A DNA stretch of 45,018 nt, from assembly GCA_913053845.1 (NCBI GenBank), contig CAJXGD010000016.1:1-45018 (forward strand). The letters are read 5' to 3'. Below the pieces are notes generated by a model that did not search any database, had not been told where the DNA came from, and saw only the letters and a program-made list of their open reading frames with translations. The DNA comes from an uncultured bacterium. Lineage in GTDB: Bacteria > Bipolaricaulota > Bipolaricaulia > RBG-16-55-9 > DRJF01. The position numbers and the translations under genes are program-made. Shown piece by piece: positions 32,766-41,574 of this stretch (position 1 is the stretch's first letter; each line of letters starts with the position of its first letter).

Positions 32766-32840
32766 ATGCTCAAGCTGCGCTTCCTGGGGCCTGCTGGAGA
32801 TGCAGTGGGACCCAGAGCCCCTCTGGCTGGCTCAGGTTAG
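32766..32840 (+). pseudogene. 24-codon ORF, possible N-terminal remnant of an MBL-fold hydrolase
   Basis: ATG 32766 is preceded by GGAGGGAG. The peptide MLKLRFLGPAGDAVGPRAP recalls the first strand of beta-lactamase-fold enzymes (MLKLxFLGAAGxVTGS), then stops. The remainder of 32841-32936 shows no gene. This could be a decayed start or chance. Confidence 0.25.
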
Positions 32841-32936
32841 CAGACAACCCTAAGCTCACCTCCAGTTTTACGTACGTCACTTAGGTTAAGGCAACGATAC
32901 GATTTGGAGTACTTTTCTGCTGAGGCAATTCGGCGC

Positions 32937-32965
32937 TTGACTCCGGTGGCCTGCCTCCCTATAAT
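32937..32965 (+). promoter_or_regulatory. Promoter of tRNA-Leu(CAA)
   Basis: TTGACT (32937-32942), a 17-bp spacer and TATAAT (32960-32965), 11 bp before the tRNA. Confidence 0.8.
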
Positions 32966-32976
32966 AGATTTCACCG

Positions 32977-33063
32977 GCCGAGGTGGCGGAATCGGCAGAC
33001 GCGCGGGACTCAAAATCCCGTGCCCGCAAGGGCGTGTGGGTTCGACTCCCTCCCTCGGCACCA
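32977..33063 (+). tRNA. tRNA-Leu(CAA)
   Basis: The acceptor stem GCCGAGG pairs with CCTCGGC. The anticodon stem CGGGA/TCCCG encloses CTCAAAA, giving anticodon CAA. It has a long class II variable arm (TGCCCGCAAGGGCGT), the T-loop GGTTCGACTCC and an encoded CCA. Confidence 0.95.
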
Positions 33064-33076
33064 GAGGTAAGTCAGG

Positions 33077-34141
33077 ATGATCTATCGGATAAGAAGGCGT
33101 TTTCTACTAGGCATAGCACTGGTGATGGTGGTAGGCTGGCTGATTGGGGGCAGCGCTCAGGTCGTCTCGCCGCCGATCTTTCAGTTCAAGTGGGGCGGAC
33201 CGGGCGCCGGACCGGGCCAATTTAACGCTCCAGAGGGAATAGCCCTCGGTCCTCAGGGACAGGTCTATCTGCTGGATACCGGCAATAGCCGGGTGCAGCT
33301 CTTTGATGCTCAGGGGGATTTTCTATCCGAGTGGGGCTCGCTCTGCAGCCTGGGCTCAAGCGAGCCCTGCCTGGGCCGCTTCAAGGAACCGGAAGGGATC
33401 GCAGTGGGTCCCGACGGCACCGTCTACGTGGCCGACTCGGGCAACGATCGCATTGAGCTCTTCGACGCACAGGGTCGCTTCATCGCCCAATGGGGAAGCA
33501 GCGGCTCCGCCGACGGTCAGTTGAGCAATCCGGTCGGCCTGGCGCTGGACCGGCAAGGCGATCTCTACGTCGCCGACACGCTCAACCAGCGCATCGAAGT
33601 CTTCGCGCCTTCAGGGGCCTTCCTACGCGCTTGGGGCTCCAAGGGCAGTGAGGCCGGCCAGTTCAAGTTTCCCTCCGGGATAACGGTCAATCCCGACTCC
33701 GGCTCGGTTTATGTCACTGACAACGTCAATAATCGGGTGGAGCGCTTCGATCTGCAGGGCAACTTCCTCAGCAGCTGGGGCAGCCTCTGCGCCCTGGTCG
33801 GCGACAAAGAGAGGCCGGCGGGCACAGGCTGCAAGTCGCCCCAGGGCGAAGGCCAGTTCAAGCTGCCCTTCGGCATCGCGCTCGACAAAGCGGGCAACGT
33901 CTACGTAGTAGATCAGGGTAACCGTCGCATCGAAGCGTTCGATTCTCGGGGCCGCTACCTCTTTCAGTGGGGCAGCGCCTGCGAGCTGAGCTCCGGAGCG
34001 GGCTGTGTGGACCCCGACGGCTCCGGCCCGCTAGAGCTGGGTGACGGTCAGTTCCTCTCTCCCAAGGGGATAGCCATCACCCCCGACGGCACGATCTACC
34101 TGGCCGACTCGGACAATAACCGGGTAGAAGTTTTCAAATAG
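33077..34141 (+). CDS. Exported or membrane-anchored NHL-repeat beta-propeller protein
   Basis: A 354-residue protein whose ATG lies 13 nt after the tRNA CCA. Residues 7-28 are an uncleaved anchor or signal (FLLGIALVMVVGWLIGG). The rest is about six NHL repeats with the pattern GQFxxPxGIAxxPxGxVYVxDxGNxRIExFDxxGxFLxxWGS. Two blades carry cysteine-containing inserts (LCSLGSSEPCLG, ACELSSGAGC) that may form disulfides outside the cell. NHL propellers bind proteins, sugars or RNA; no catalytic domain is attached. It is probably transcribed with the tRNA. Confidence 0.88.
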   Translation: MIYRIRRRFLLGIALVMVVGWLIGGSAQVVSPPIFQFKWGGPGAGPGQFNAPEGIALGPQGQVYLLDTGNSRVQLFDAQGDFLSEWGSLCSLGSSEPCLGRFKEPEGIAVGPDGTVYVADSGNDRIELFDAQGRFIAQWGSSGSADGQLSNPVGLALDRQGDLYVADTLNQRIEVFAPSGAFLRAWGSKGSEAGQFKFPSGITVNPDSGSVYVTDNVNNRVERFDLQGNFLSSWGSLCALVGDKERPAGTGCKSPQGEGQFKLPFGIALDKAGNVYVVDQGNRRIEAFDSRGRYLFQWGSACELSSGAGCVDPDGSGPLELGDGQFLSPKGIAITPDGTIYLADSDNNRVEVFK

Positions 34142-34156
34142 AGCCGGGAAACCCGG

Positions 34157-35062
34157 TCAGCTCAGCAACTCCAGCGCCTCACTCGTGATCTCTGCGGGCG
34201 ATTTATCACTGACATCAATCCAGTGAATCTGCGGGTCGCGACGAAACCAGATCAACTGACGCCGCGCGTAGTGGCGCGTATGCTTTTCGATTTGGGTGAT
34301 GGCCTGGTCCAGCGAGCAGTACCCTTCCAGATAGGCAAAGAGCTCCGGATAGCCCAGCGTCTTGTAGGCCGGCATCCCCGGGCGCAAGCGACCGTGCAAG
34401 GCGCGAGCTTCGTTCAGCAGGCCACGCTCAAGCTGCTCTTGCAACCGCCGGGCAATCCGCCGATAGAGCTTCGCCCGCTCCAGGCATAGGCCAATCTTGA
34501 GGAAGTTCTTCAATAAGGGGCGCGTCTTCTGGTGCTGCCACTCGCTGATCGGTCGGCCGCTCAGCCGATAGACCTCCAGCGCCCGCACCAGCCGCCCGCG
34601 ATCGTGGGGGTGAATCCGCCCTGCCGCCTCCGGATCAATTTGCTTTAATTGCCCATAGAGCTCGGCCAGCGGCACTTGGCTCAAGGCCTGCCGCAGCCGG
34701 GGATCGGCCGGCGGTCCCGCGAAGAGCCCCGCGGTGAGCACGTGCAGATAGAGCATCGAGCCGCCCACGATCAGTGGCCTCCGGCCGCGCGCGCGGATCT
34801 GAGGCAGCAGCCGGGCCACAGCGCAGCGGAAATCCATCACGTTGTAAGGCTGGTCGAGCTCACAGATATCTATCAGATGATGGGGCACCTGGGCGCGCCA
34901 GTCCGGAGGTGGCTTGGCGGTGCCGATGTCCAGCCCGCGGTAGAAACCCCGCGAGTCGGCGGAGATGATCTCGCCCGGCAGCCTCAGGGCCAGTTGATAA
35001 GCCAGCCCTGACTTGCCGCTGGCCGTCGCTCCCAGAATGATCGCAGCGGGCTCTGCGCTCAA
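34157..35062 (-). CDS. miaA: tRNA dimethylallyltransferase
   Basis: A 301-residue protein starting at TTG 35062, which overlaps the rpoD stop (TTGA). It has the P-loop [12 protein letters not shown] (10-21), the [16 protein letters not shown] switch and [15 protein letters not shown], followed by the tRNA-binding [14 protein letters not shown] segment. It adds an isopentenyl group to A37 of tRNAs reading U-starting codons, next to the anticodon. It is the last gene of the pdxS-to-miaA string. Confidence 0.95.
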   Translation of the reverse strand: MSAEPAAIILGATASGKSGLAYQLALRLPGEIISADSRGFYRGLDIGTAKPPPDWRAQVPHHLIDICELDQPYNVMDFRCAVARLLPQIRARGRRPLIVGGSMLYLHVLTAGLFAGPPADPRLRQALSQVPLAELYGQLKQIDPEAAGRIHPHDRGRLVRALEVYRLSGRPISEWQHQKTRPLLKNFLKIGLCLERAKLYRRIARRLQEQLERGLLNEARALHGRLRPGMPAYKTLGYPELFAYLEGYCSLDQAITQIEKHTRHYARRQLIWFRRDPQIHWIDVSDKSPAEITSEALELLS

Positions 35063-36090
35063 GAATGGTCTTCGCTCAGCAGGAGCTGGCGGAACTTCTT
35101 CAGCTCCTCTTTACGGCTGGGGTGCTTGAGCTTTTCCAAGGCTTTGATCTCAATCTGGCGCACCCGCTCGCGGGTGATATTGAAAACGCGCGCCACATCC
35201 TTGAGCGTGCGCGGATGGCCGTCTTCCAGGCCATAGCGCAGTTTGAGTATCTGCTGCTCGCGATCGCCCAGTTGTGCCAGCGCCTTGTCCAGCTCTTCGC
35301 TCATGAACATCTTGTAGGTCTCCTTGGTGGGAGAGAGGGCCTTCTTGTCCTCGATAAAATCGCCCAATGAGTCCTCGCCGTCCTCGCCGATGGGCCGCTC
35401 CAGCGAGGTGGTATACTGGGAGACGCTTTCCACCTGCTTGACCTTTTCCACCGGCATGGCCAGCTCGGCGGCCAGCGCCTGCAGATTTGGCACCTCACCG
35501 TGATTTTGCAGGTGTTCGCTCTTGACCCGCTGCAGCTCGCGCACCGTGTCTATCATGTGCACCGGGATGCGGATGGTGCGCGACTGGTCAGCGATCGCTC
35601 GTGTCACCGACTGCCGGATCCACCAGGTGGCATAGGTGCTGAACTTGTAGCCCTTGGTATAGTCGAACTTTTCGACCGCCTTCATCAGGCCCAGATTGCC
35701 CTCCTGAATGAGATCCAGGAAGGAAAGCCCCCGTCCGATATACTTCTTGGCGATGGAGACCACCAGGCGCAGGTTGGCCGTGATCAGGTGCTCGCGAGCC
35801 AGGGCATCGCCCTGCTCGATCTGCTGAGCCAACTCGACCTCCTGCTCGCGGGTCAGCAAGCTGATCTTGCCTATCTCTTGCAGGTACATCTTCACCGGGT
35901 CCCCACTTACCTCCTGCACCGCCACATCGCGGCCCTCGAGGTGCAACTCCCCCGCATCCTGATCCAGCTCCTCGCTGAGTTCCTCGGTGGGAAAGTCGGG
36001 CAGATCCTCAAACCGCAGTTCCTCATCGCCTGAATGGACGCCGTTGCCATTTGTGCTCAGGCCATTCCCATTGTTGAGGGGCTTATTCAT
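35059..36090 (-). CDS. rpoD: Primary RNA polymerase sigma factor (sigma-70)
   Basis: The 343-residue protein starts at ATG 36090 ([10 protein letters not shown]), with GGGAGG seven nt upstream. It has region 1.2 ([16 protein letters not shown]), region 2 ([49 protein letters not shown]), region 3 and region 4 with [19 protein letters not shown] and [16 protein letters not shown]. It lacks a long region 1.1; a short acidic leader of about 60 residues replaces it. It would recognise the TTGACA/TATAAT promoters seen throughout the window. It follows dnaG at 23 nt, the classic dnaG-rpoD arrangement. Confidence 0.97.
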   Translation of the reverse strand: MNKPLNNGNGLSTNGNGVHSGDEELRFEDLPDFPTEELSEELDQDAGELHLEGRDVAVQEVSGDPVKMYLQEIGKISLLTREQEVELAQQIEQGDALAREHLITANLRLVVSIAKKYIGRGLSFLDLIQEGNLGLMKAVEKFDYTKGYKFSTYATWWIRQSVTRAIADQSRTIRIPVHMIDTVRELQRVKSEHLQNHGEVPNLQALAAELAMPVEKVKQVESVSQYTTSLERPIGEDGEDSLGDFIEDKKALSPTKETYKMFMSEELDKALAQLGDREQQILKLRYGLEDGHPRTLKDVARVFNITRERVRQIEIKALEKLKHPSRKEELKKFRQLLLSEDHS

Positions 36091-36113
36091 TCGGTGTGAC
36101 CTCCCTTCCCTGC

Positions 36114-37943
36114 TTAGCTCAGGTGACCTGAGGGGGTTCGCTGCCAACCCACTTCGCGGAGCAGCTGAGCTTGCTCTTTGCTCTGCTGGAGTTGTTCCCG
36201 TTGCAACTGCTCGACCGCTTGCCGGTCACCGGCTAGCTGCGCCTGGCGGATCTGCCGTCGCAGCTCCCGCAACTGCCGTTGGGTCTGACGTAGGCGCTGC
36301 GCTTGGAGCAACTGGCTGATCGCCCTCTCCGGGTCGTCATCCAGCCGCTCACTGAGGGAAAGTGCCCGCAGCCGTGTACCATCCTGAGGGGTTAAGCGCG
36401 CCAGCCAGCGTTGCAACAGCGCCGGGCCCTCCGGCCCGGAGAGTCGCTCCGGACCCCCTTCTTCTTGATAAAGGGCGAAGAGGGTCGCGACAATCTCCCG
36501 GTAGCTGCCGAACTCTGCGGGGGTGAAGAGCTCCATCAGCCGGCTCACCGGGAGCTCTCCTTGCAGGATGAAGTAGAGCAACCGTTCCTCATACCCCTGG
36601 TGCTCCGGTCCACGCTGATCACCACCTTGCTGTACGGTAGGAGCCATTATACCGTGAGTTCTGGCGCCTTGCATCTCTCGTTCGATCTCCTGTTGCGGTA
36701 GATCGAGCCGGGAGGCCAATCCGCGAATCAGTTGATAGCGCCAGGGCAGACTGTCCAAGCCAGCGATAAAGCCGCGCACTTGGGCCAGAATCTCCTCCTG
36801 GCCGCGCACCCCGCGCCCTCGATGATCTTCGATCAGGGTGTCGAGATAGAACTGGGTGGCGGGCTGCGCTTGAGCCAAGATTTCTCTCAAGGCATCAGCA
36901 CCCTGCTGCCGCACCAGGCTATCGGGGTCTTGACCGGCCGGCAGCAGGGCCACCCGGGCTTCCAGACCGGCCTCAATGAGCTGCCGCAGACCGCGCCAGG
37001 CCGCCGCCCGTCCGGCGCTGTCCCGATCATAGAGAATATAGACCCGCTCCACATAGCGCCGCAGCAGCTTAGCCTGGCCGGCGGTCAGTGCAGTGCCCAT
37101 CGAAGCCACCGCCTGGCCAAAGCCCGCTTGATGTAGGGTGATCAGGTCCAGATACCCTTCGACCAGCAGCGCCTCATGCTCCCGGCTCAAGCCGGGCAGG
37201 GCCTGACTCAAGCCGTAGAGCTCTCGGCCCTTCTTGAAGAGCGGCGAATTGGCTATATTTAGATATTTGGGGGTCGTTTCCTCGGCGGAGAGCCTTCGCC
37301 CGGCGAAGGCGATCAGCTCGCCGCCCACCGAGCGCAGGGGAAAGATCACCCGGTCGCGCAGCCGATCATAGCGCTGCCCGGAGCGGGCCAGCGAGACCAG
37401 CCCCAAACGCTGTAGCACCTGCTGCTCGGCAGGGAAGGTGCGCAGCAACAGGTCCCAGCCGGGCCCGGCATAACCCAGGCGAAACTGCTTGACCGTCTCC
37501 GGTGTGAGGCCACGCTGCTCGGTCAGGTAGTCCCAGGCGCGCTTGCCCACCCCAGAGCGTTGCAGGTTGCGCTGATAGTACTGCGCCACCCGTTCGTTCA
37601 GCCCCGCCAGCCGCGCCCGCTCCGAGCCTGATCCGGAAGCGTCGGCTCGCCCCGGCGAGCGCAGCGCGACACCGACCTGGTCGGCCAGCCGCCGGACGGC
37701 TTCGGGGAAGCTGAGCCGCTCGATCTGCATGATAAATTGAAAGATATCACCGCCGGCGCCGCAGCCGAAGCAGTGGAAGAGCCCCTTCTCGCGGCTGACC
37801 GTCAGCGAAGGGCGTTTGTCTTCATGAAAGGGGCAGCGGGCTAGGTAGTTGGCCCCGCTGGAGTGGACGGTCACATAACGCGAGACGATCTCCACCAGAT
37901 CGAGGCGTGCACGGATCTCTGCCAACTCTTCCGGGGTGGCCAT
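36114..37943 (-). CDS. dnaG: DNA primase
   Basis: A 609-residue protein with an N-terminal zinc finger [14 protein letters not shown]...[11 protein letters not shown] (C-x2-H, C-x2-C). The RNA polymerase core includes [16 protein letters not shown], and the Toprim motif is [17 protein letters not shown] with [13 protein letters not shown]. The C-terminal helicase-binding part is rich in Arg/Gln coiled coil and ends [17 protein letters not shown]. It makes primers for replication. GGGAGGAG precedes the ATG. Confidence 0.96.
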   Translation of the reverse strand: MATPEELAEIRARLDLVEIVSRYVTVHSSGANYLARCPFHEDKRPSLTVSREKGLFHCFGCGAGGDIFQFIMQIERLSFPEAVRRLADQVGVALRSPGRADASGSGSERARLAGLNERVAQYYQRNLQRSGVGKRAWDYLTEQRGLTPETVKQFRLGYAGPGWDLLLRTFPAEQQVLQRLGLVSLARSGQRYDRLRDRVIFPLRSVGGELIAFAGRRLSAEETTPKYLNIANSPLFKKGRELYGLSQALPGLSREHEALLVEGYLDLITLHQAGFGQAVASMGTALTAGQAKLLRRYVERVYILYDRDSAGRAAAWRGLRQLIEAGLEARVALLPAGQDPDSLVRQQGADALREILAQAQPATQFYLDTLIEDHRGRGVRGQEEILAQVRGFIAGLDSLPWRYQLIRGLASRLDLPQQEIEREMQGARTHGIMAPTVQQGGDQRGPEHQGYEERLLYFILQGELPVSRLMELFTPAEFGSYREIVATLFALYQEEGGPERLSGPEGPALLQRWLARLTPQDGTRLRALSLSERLDDDPERAISQLLQAQRLRQTQRQLRELRRQIRQAQLAGDRQAVEQLQREQLQQSKEQAQLLREVGWQRTPSGHLS

Positions 37944-37995
37944 CGCTTTCTCCTCCCGTTTGGATCCTTCCCCGCCCCTGTCTCGGGGAAGGGGG

Positions 37996-38628
37996 TCAGG
38001 GGGTTAGGTCGCCTTGCTCTGCATCACCCAGCCCGCTGAGAAAGGGATTCTCGCTTCGCTCCCGCGCCAGGGTAGTCGGCGGCCCGTGGCCGGGATAGAG
38101 GCGATACTCCCCGACCAGCATAACAAGTCGGCGCAGCGATTGCCGTAGCTGGCTGTCCGACCCACCGGGGAAATCGGTCCGGCCTACCGCGCCGGCGAAG
38201 AGTAGGTCTCCGGTAAAGAGCGCCCTTTCCGATTGCCAAAGCAAAGTCACGCTCCCCGGCGAATGGCCGGGCGTGTGCATCACGATCAGAGAAATATCGC
38301 CCACGGTGATCGTTTGGCCCTCGGTGATAAATTCGGGCCGTAGGGACGAGCGGCCGCTAGCCCCACTGAAATATTGGAAAAGCTCCAGATCGGCCCGGTG
38401 CAGCAGGATCTTCGCCCCAGTCTGCTCGGCGATCCAACGGTCGCCGCCGATGTGGTCCGGATGGGCGTGAGTGTTGATGATCAGCTCGATCTGCCGGCCC
38501 TGGATCAGCTCTGCCAAAGAATCAGCGGGCGCGCCGGGGTCGATCAGCAGGGCCCGGCCGCCCGACTCCAGCAGATAGCAGTTCGATTGATATTCCGTCA
38601 GCGCGATAGATTTAATTATCTTGATCAT
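37996..38628 (-). CDS. MBL-fold hydrolase, glyoxalase II-like
   Basis: A 210-residue protein with the metal motif NTHAHPDHIGGD (H-x-H-x-D-H), MHTPGHSPGSV and LFAGAVGRTDFPGG, which is typical of hydroxyacylglutathione hydrolase-like proteins. These hydrolyse thioesters or related substrates using two metal ions. Its start overlaps the comF stop by 17 nt. The true substrate cannot be read. Confidence 0.88.
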   Translation of the reverse strand: MIKIIKSIALTEYQSNCYLLESGGRALLIDPGAPADSLAELIQGRQIELIINTHAHPDHIGGDRWIAEQTGAKILLHRADLELFQYFSGASGRSSLRPEFITEGQTITVGDISLIVMHTPGHSPGSVTLLWQSERALFTGDLLFAGAVGRTDFPGGSDSQLRQSLRRLVMLVGEYRLYPGHGPPTTLARERSENPFLSGLGDAEQGDLTP

Positions 38629-39388
38629 CCCTAGGCTTAAATACAGTGCGTGCCAGTGTCAGGGCATAGATCTGACTATAGCCGGCTACAGCGAGAGCCT
38701 GGCTGCACTCGGCCAGCGTGGCCCCGGTAGTATAGACATCATCAATGAGCAGGATCTTCTCATAACGCGGATCATGTCGAGCGGCGAAGGCACCACTCAA
38801 GTTCTCGCGGCGCTCGCGGCCGCCTAGCTCCACCTGGAGGCGCGTCTCGCGCAGCTTGCGCAGCACCTTGATCACCGGCAGCTCTAGCCTACGACCCAGC
38901 CGACGGGCCAAGAGCTCGGTCTGATTGAAGCCGCGAGCTCGCCGCGCTCTAGCGGTCATGGGCACAAAGGTGATCGCGTGTGCCCCGGATATCTGGGGAT
39001 CGTGAGTGGCCAGCTCCAAGAGATAAGCGGCCAACTCACCGGCCAGGGCCCGTTCGCCGCCAAACTTGAAAGCCCGGATCAGCTCGGCCAAGTTGCCTTG
39101 ATAACTTCCAAAGGAGCGCAGCCGCTCAAAAGGCAGCTCTCCACCGGCGCAGCGAGCGCAGATATCGGCCCCATCGCCCTCCAGCGGCTCGCCGCAACGG
39201 GCGCACCAGGGGGCCACCAGGCGCGGCAAGACCGCTCGACAAGCTGAGCAGAGACAGACCTGTCCGTCCCATTGGGGCAGCTCGGCCTCACAGAGGGCGC
39301 AACTGGGTGGGTATAGCAAACTGAGCAGACTCCGGGCGATAGATTTTAGTGGCCGGCTGGAGCCGGTCAACCGGACCGGGGAGATCAT
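38612..39388 (-). CDS. comFC: ComF-family phosphoribosyltransferase-like protein
   Basis: A 258-residue protein with N-terminal zinc-binding cysteine pairs (CALCEAELP, LCSACRAV, CARCGEPL, CARCAGGE) and a PRT domain ending with the PRPP loop ILLIDDVYTTGATLAECSQAL. ComFC takes part in DNA uptake in competent bacteria, though it is widely conserved elsewhere. Its ATG overlaps the pdxT stop (ATGA). Other competence genes are not in the window. Confidence 0.9.
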   Translation of the reverse strand: MISPVRLTGSSRPLKSIARSLLSLLYPPSCALCEAELPQWDGQVCLCSACRAVLPRLVAPWCARCGEPLEGDGADICARCAGGELPFERLRSFGSYQGNLAELIRAFKFGGERALAGELAAYLLELATHDPQISGAHAITFVPMTARARRARGFNQTELLARRLGRRLELPVIKVLRKLRETRLQVELGGRERRENLSGAFAARHDPRYEKILLIDDVYTTGATLAECSQALAVAGYSQIYALTLARTVFKPRDDQDN

Positions 39389-39960
39389 GAGTGAGCCCTT
39401 TCGACGATCATCTGCGCGAAATACTCATGCAAGCGGGTCTCACCGCTCAGCTCCGGATGGAAGCTGGCCACCAGCACGTTGCTCTGGCGGGCGACCACCG
39501 GCTGCCCCTGATAGTCGGCCAGCACCTGGACCTCCGGTCCCAGCCGGATGACTTGGGGTGCGCGGATGAAGACGGCCTGCACCCGACCGATAGAGTTGAC
39601 TTCCAGTTCCGCTTCAAAGCTCTCGATCTGACGACCGTAGGCATTGCGGGCCACGTCAATGTCTATCAGCCCCAGCGAGCGCCCCAGGGCGGGCGAGGCC
39701 CGCTTGGCCAGCAGGATCATCCCCGCACAGGTGCCGAAGAGGGGAAAGCCGCGGTGCCCGCGCTGGCGAATCGGTTCAAAGAGACCGGAGTTGTCCAGCA
39801 AGCGGGCCAGCGCGGTGCTCTCGCCGCCGGGAATGATCAAGCCCTCCACCTCCTCCAGCGCTTGGGGGTTGCGCACGTCACGTCCAGCAATCCCGAGCTG
39901 CTCCAGAATATGCAGGTGCTCGCGAAAATCCCCTTGCAGCCCCAGCACGCCGATGGTCAT
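39385..39960 (-). CDS. pdxT: Pyridoxal 5'-phosphate synthase glutaminase subunit
   Basis: A 191-residue class I glutaminase: GVLGLQGDFREH, IIPGGESTALARLL, the nucleophile in FGTCAGMILLA and the catalytic His/Glu in ASFHPELSGETRLHEYF. It supplies ammonia to PdxS. Spacing to the pdxS stop is 9 nt. Confidence 0.97.
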   Translation of the reverse strand: MTIGVLGLQGDFREHLHILEQLGIAGRDVRNPQALEEVEGLIIPGGESTALARLLDNSGLFEPIRQRGHRGFPLFGTCAGMILLAKRASPALGRSLGLIDIDVARNAYGRQIESFEAELEVNSIGRVQAVFIRAPQVIRLGPEVQVLADYQGQPVVARQSNVLVASFHPELSGETRLHEYFAQMIVERAHS

Positions 39961-39969
39961 GCCCTGGGT

Positions 39970-40845
39970 TTAACGGGTTTGCATCCGCTCGTGCTCTTCC
40001 AGCTCTCCGACAGCTTTGCCTTTCATGGCTTCGCCTAAGTTCTCGGAGGCCTCGGCGACCTTATCCGGGTCCTGATAGTAGGTGGTGGCCAGCACGATGG
40101 CTTGAGCGCGCTTGGCCGGGTTGTCCGACTTGAAGATGCCGGAGCCCACGAAGACACCATCGCAGCCCAGCTGCATCATCAGCGCCGCGTCGGCCGGGGT
40201 GGCGATCCCGCCGGCGGCGAAGTTGACCACCGGCAGCTTGCCTTCGGCCTGGATGAGCTGGAGCACCCCTAGAGGAGCACCCCACTCCTTGGCCAAGCGG
40301 ACCAGCTCTTCCTCCGGTGTCTGGACGACCTGGCGAACCTGCTGTTTGATCAAGCGCATGTGCCGCACCGCCTCGATCACGTCGCCGGTACCGGCCTCGC
40401 CCTTGGTGCGGATCATCGCCGCGCCTTCGGCCAAGCGACGACAGGCTTCGGGCAGGTTGCGCGCCCCGCAGACGAAGGGAAGCTTGAAAGCCCACTTGTC
40501 AATGTGATTATGGGGATCGGCGGGGGTGAGCACCTCCGACTCATCTATATAGTCCACCGCCAGCGCCTGGAGCACCTGAGCCTCGGTGAAGTGGCCGATG
40601 CGACATTTGGCCATCACCGGAATAGTGACCGTCTTCATGATCTCTTTGATGATGCGTGGATCGGCCATGCGGGCCACCCCGCCGGCGGCGCGGATGTCGG
40701 CCGGCACCCGCTCCAGGGCCATCACCGCCACCGCGCCGGCCTGCTCGGCGACGCGGGCCTGCTCGGCGTTGACCACATCCATGATCACCCCGCCCTTGAG
40801 CATCTCTGCCAGGCCGCTCTTCACTCTGAATGTCCCTTTCTCCAT
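39970..40845 (-). CDS. pdxS: Pyridoxal 5'-phosphate synthase lyase subunit
   Basis: A 291-residue barrel protein with the conserved start [55 protein letters not shown] and [14 protein letters not shown]. With PdxT it makes vitamin B6 (PLP) from ribose 5-phosphate, glyceraldehyde 3-phosphate and glutamine. GGAGGAGG precedes the ATG and a good promoter lies upstream. It opens the string that continues to miaA. Confidence 0.97.
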   Translation of the reverse strand: MEKGTFRVKSGLAEMLKGGVIMDVVNAEQARVAEQAGAVAVMALERVPADIRAAGGVARMADPRIIKEIMKTVTIPVMAKCRIGHFTEAQVLQALAVDYIDESEVLTPADPHNHIDKWAFKLPFVCGARNLPEACRRLAEGAAMIRTKGEAGTGDVIEAVRHMRLIKQQVRQVVQTPEEELVRLAKEWGAPLGVLQLIQAEGKLPVVNFAAGGIATPADAALMMQLGCDGVFVGSGIFKSDNPAKRAQAIVLATTYYQDPDKVAEASENLGEAMKGKAVGELEEHERMQTR

Positions 40846-40890
40846 CAGCGATCCTCCTCCAGAAAAACGCCAGATTCGAGCTATGTTTCA

Positions 40891-40918
40891 ATTATAACCG
40901 GCGCCGGGGGAATCGCAA
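40891..40918 (-). promoter_or_regulatory. Promoter of the pdxS-miaA string
   Basis: On the minus strand, TTGCGA (40918-40913), a 16-bp spacer containing GGCGCC, and a perfect TATAAT (40896-40891). The leader to ATG 40845 is about 40 nt and includes GGAGGAGG. Confidence 0.65.
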
Positions 40919-40973
40919 CCTAGCTTAGTTGGTGCGTCAAGGGATCATTAGCAGGGGTGGGCGTGGCCTCGGC

Positions 40974-41131
40974 TCAAAACATCTCGTCCAAGGGGATGCT
41001 CACACCGACCAAGAGCGGCGAGCTCAACACCTGACTTTTCTTATAACGCGCTGCCTGCCCAGGGTGAGTACCTTAATCATCTGTGTCTCCGGATCGACCA
41101 GCCAGTATTCTCTTACTTCTAATTGTAACAT
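40974..41131 (-). pseudogene. Frameshifted C-terminal remnant of a Uma2-family (DUF820) nuclease-like protein
   Basis: On the minus strand from 41131, the frame reads MLQLEVREYWLVDPETQ then MIKVLTLGRQRVIRKV. REYWLVDPE is the hallmark of the Uma2 C-terminal half. After a one-base shift, the rest continues QVLSSPLLVGVSIPLDEMF with a TGA at 40976-40974, matching the family's SPLLxGLxxPLxxLF end. The N-terminal half is missing. Uma2 genes often occur in many decaying copies. The rest of 40846-41208 holds only the flanking promoters. Confidence 0.65.
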
Positions 41132-41171
41132 ATCGCCCTGCGTAGTTCAAAGGCCGGCGGTCACCTCATGC

Positions 41172-41200
41172 TTGACAACTAAGATACCTTGTGTTACAAT
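41172..41200 (+). promoter_or_regulatory. Promoter of padR
   Basis: A perfect TTGACA (41172-41177), a 17-bp spacer and TACAAT (41195-41200). The -10 box ends 8 nt before ATG 41209, so transcription should start at or within 2 nt of the start codon. Confidence 0.8.
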
Positions 41201-41208
41201 GCTACGCT

Positions 41209-41574
41209 ATGGCTTTGGACAAATGGATCGCTCAGCTGAGGAAGGGCCTGCTGGAGATGGGCATCATGCTGCTGTTGCGCGAGGGCGCCCGCTATGGCCT
41301 GGAGATCATCCAGACCTTGGAGGAGCGCTCCGGCCTGGTGATCACCGAGGGGACGATCTATCCCCTGCTGGGCCGGCTCAAGTCCGAAGGGCTCTTGGAG
41401 GCCGAGTGGGTGGCTTCTGACGCCGGCCATCCGCGCAAGTATTACCGGCTCAGTGCGCAGGGCCGCCGGCAACTGCTGCGGATGATCCAGCATTGGCGTG
41501 GCTTCAGCGCCGCCTTGGATCAACTGATCGCCGAGAGTGAGGAGATGAGCTATGCCGAGCGCGCTGGCGGCTGA
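41209..41574 (+). CDS. PadR-family transcriptional regulator
   Basis: A 121-residue protein from ATG 41209. The winged helix is clear: MGIMLLLREGARYGLEII, ITEGTIYPLLGRLKSEGLLE and the wing GHPRKYYRLSAQGRRQL. PadR proteins usually repress membrane-stress or transporter genes and often regulate themselves. No Shine-Dalgarno sequence exists and the promoter predicts a leaderless mRNA. The stop overlaps the next gene by 23 nt, a standard padR plus membrane-partner pair. Confidence 0.92.
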   Translation: MALDKWIAQLRKGLLEMGIMLLLREGARYGLEIIQTLEERSGLVITEGTIYPLLGRLKSEGLLEAEWVASDAGHPRKYYRLSAQGRRQLLRMIQHWRGFSAALDQLIAESEEMSYAERAGG

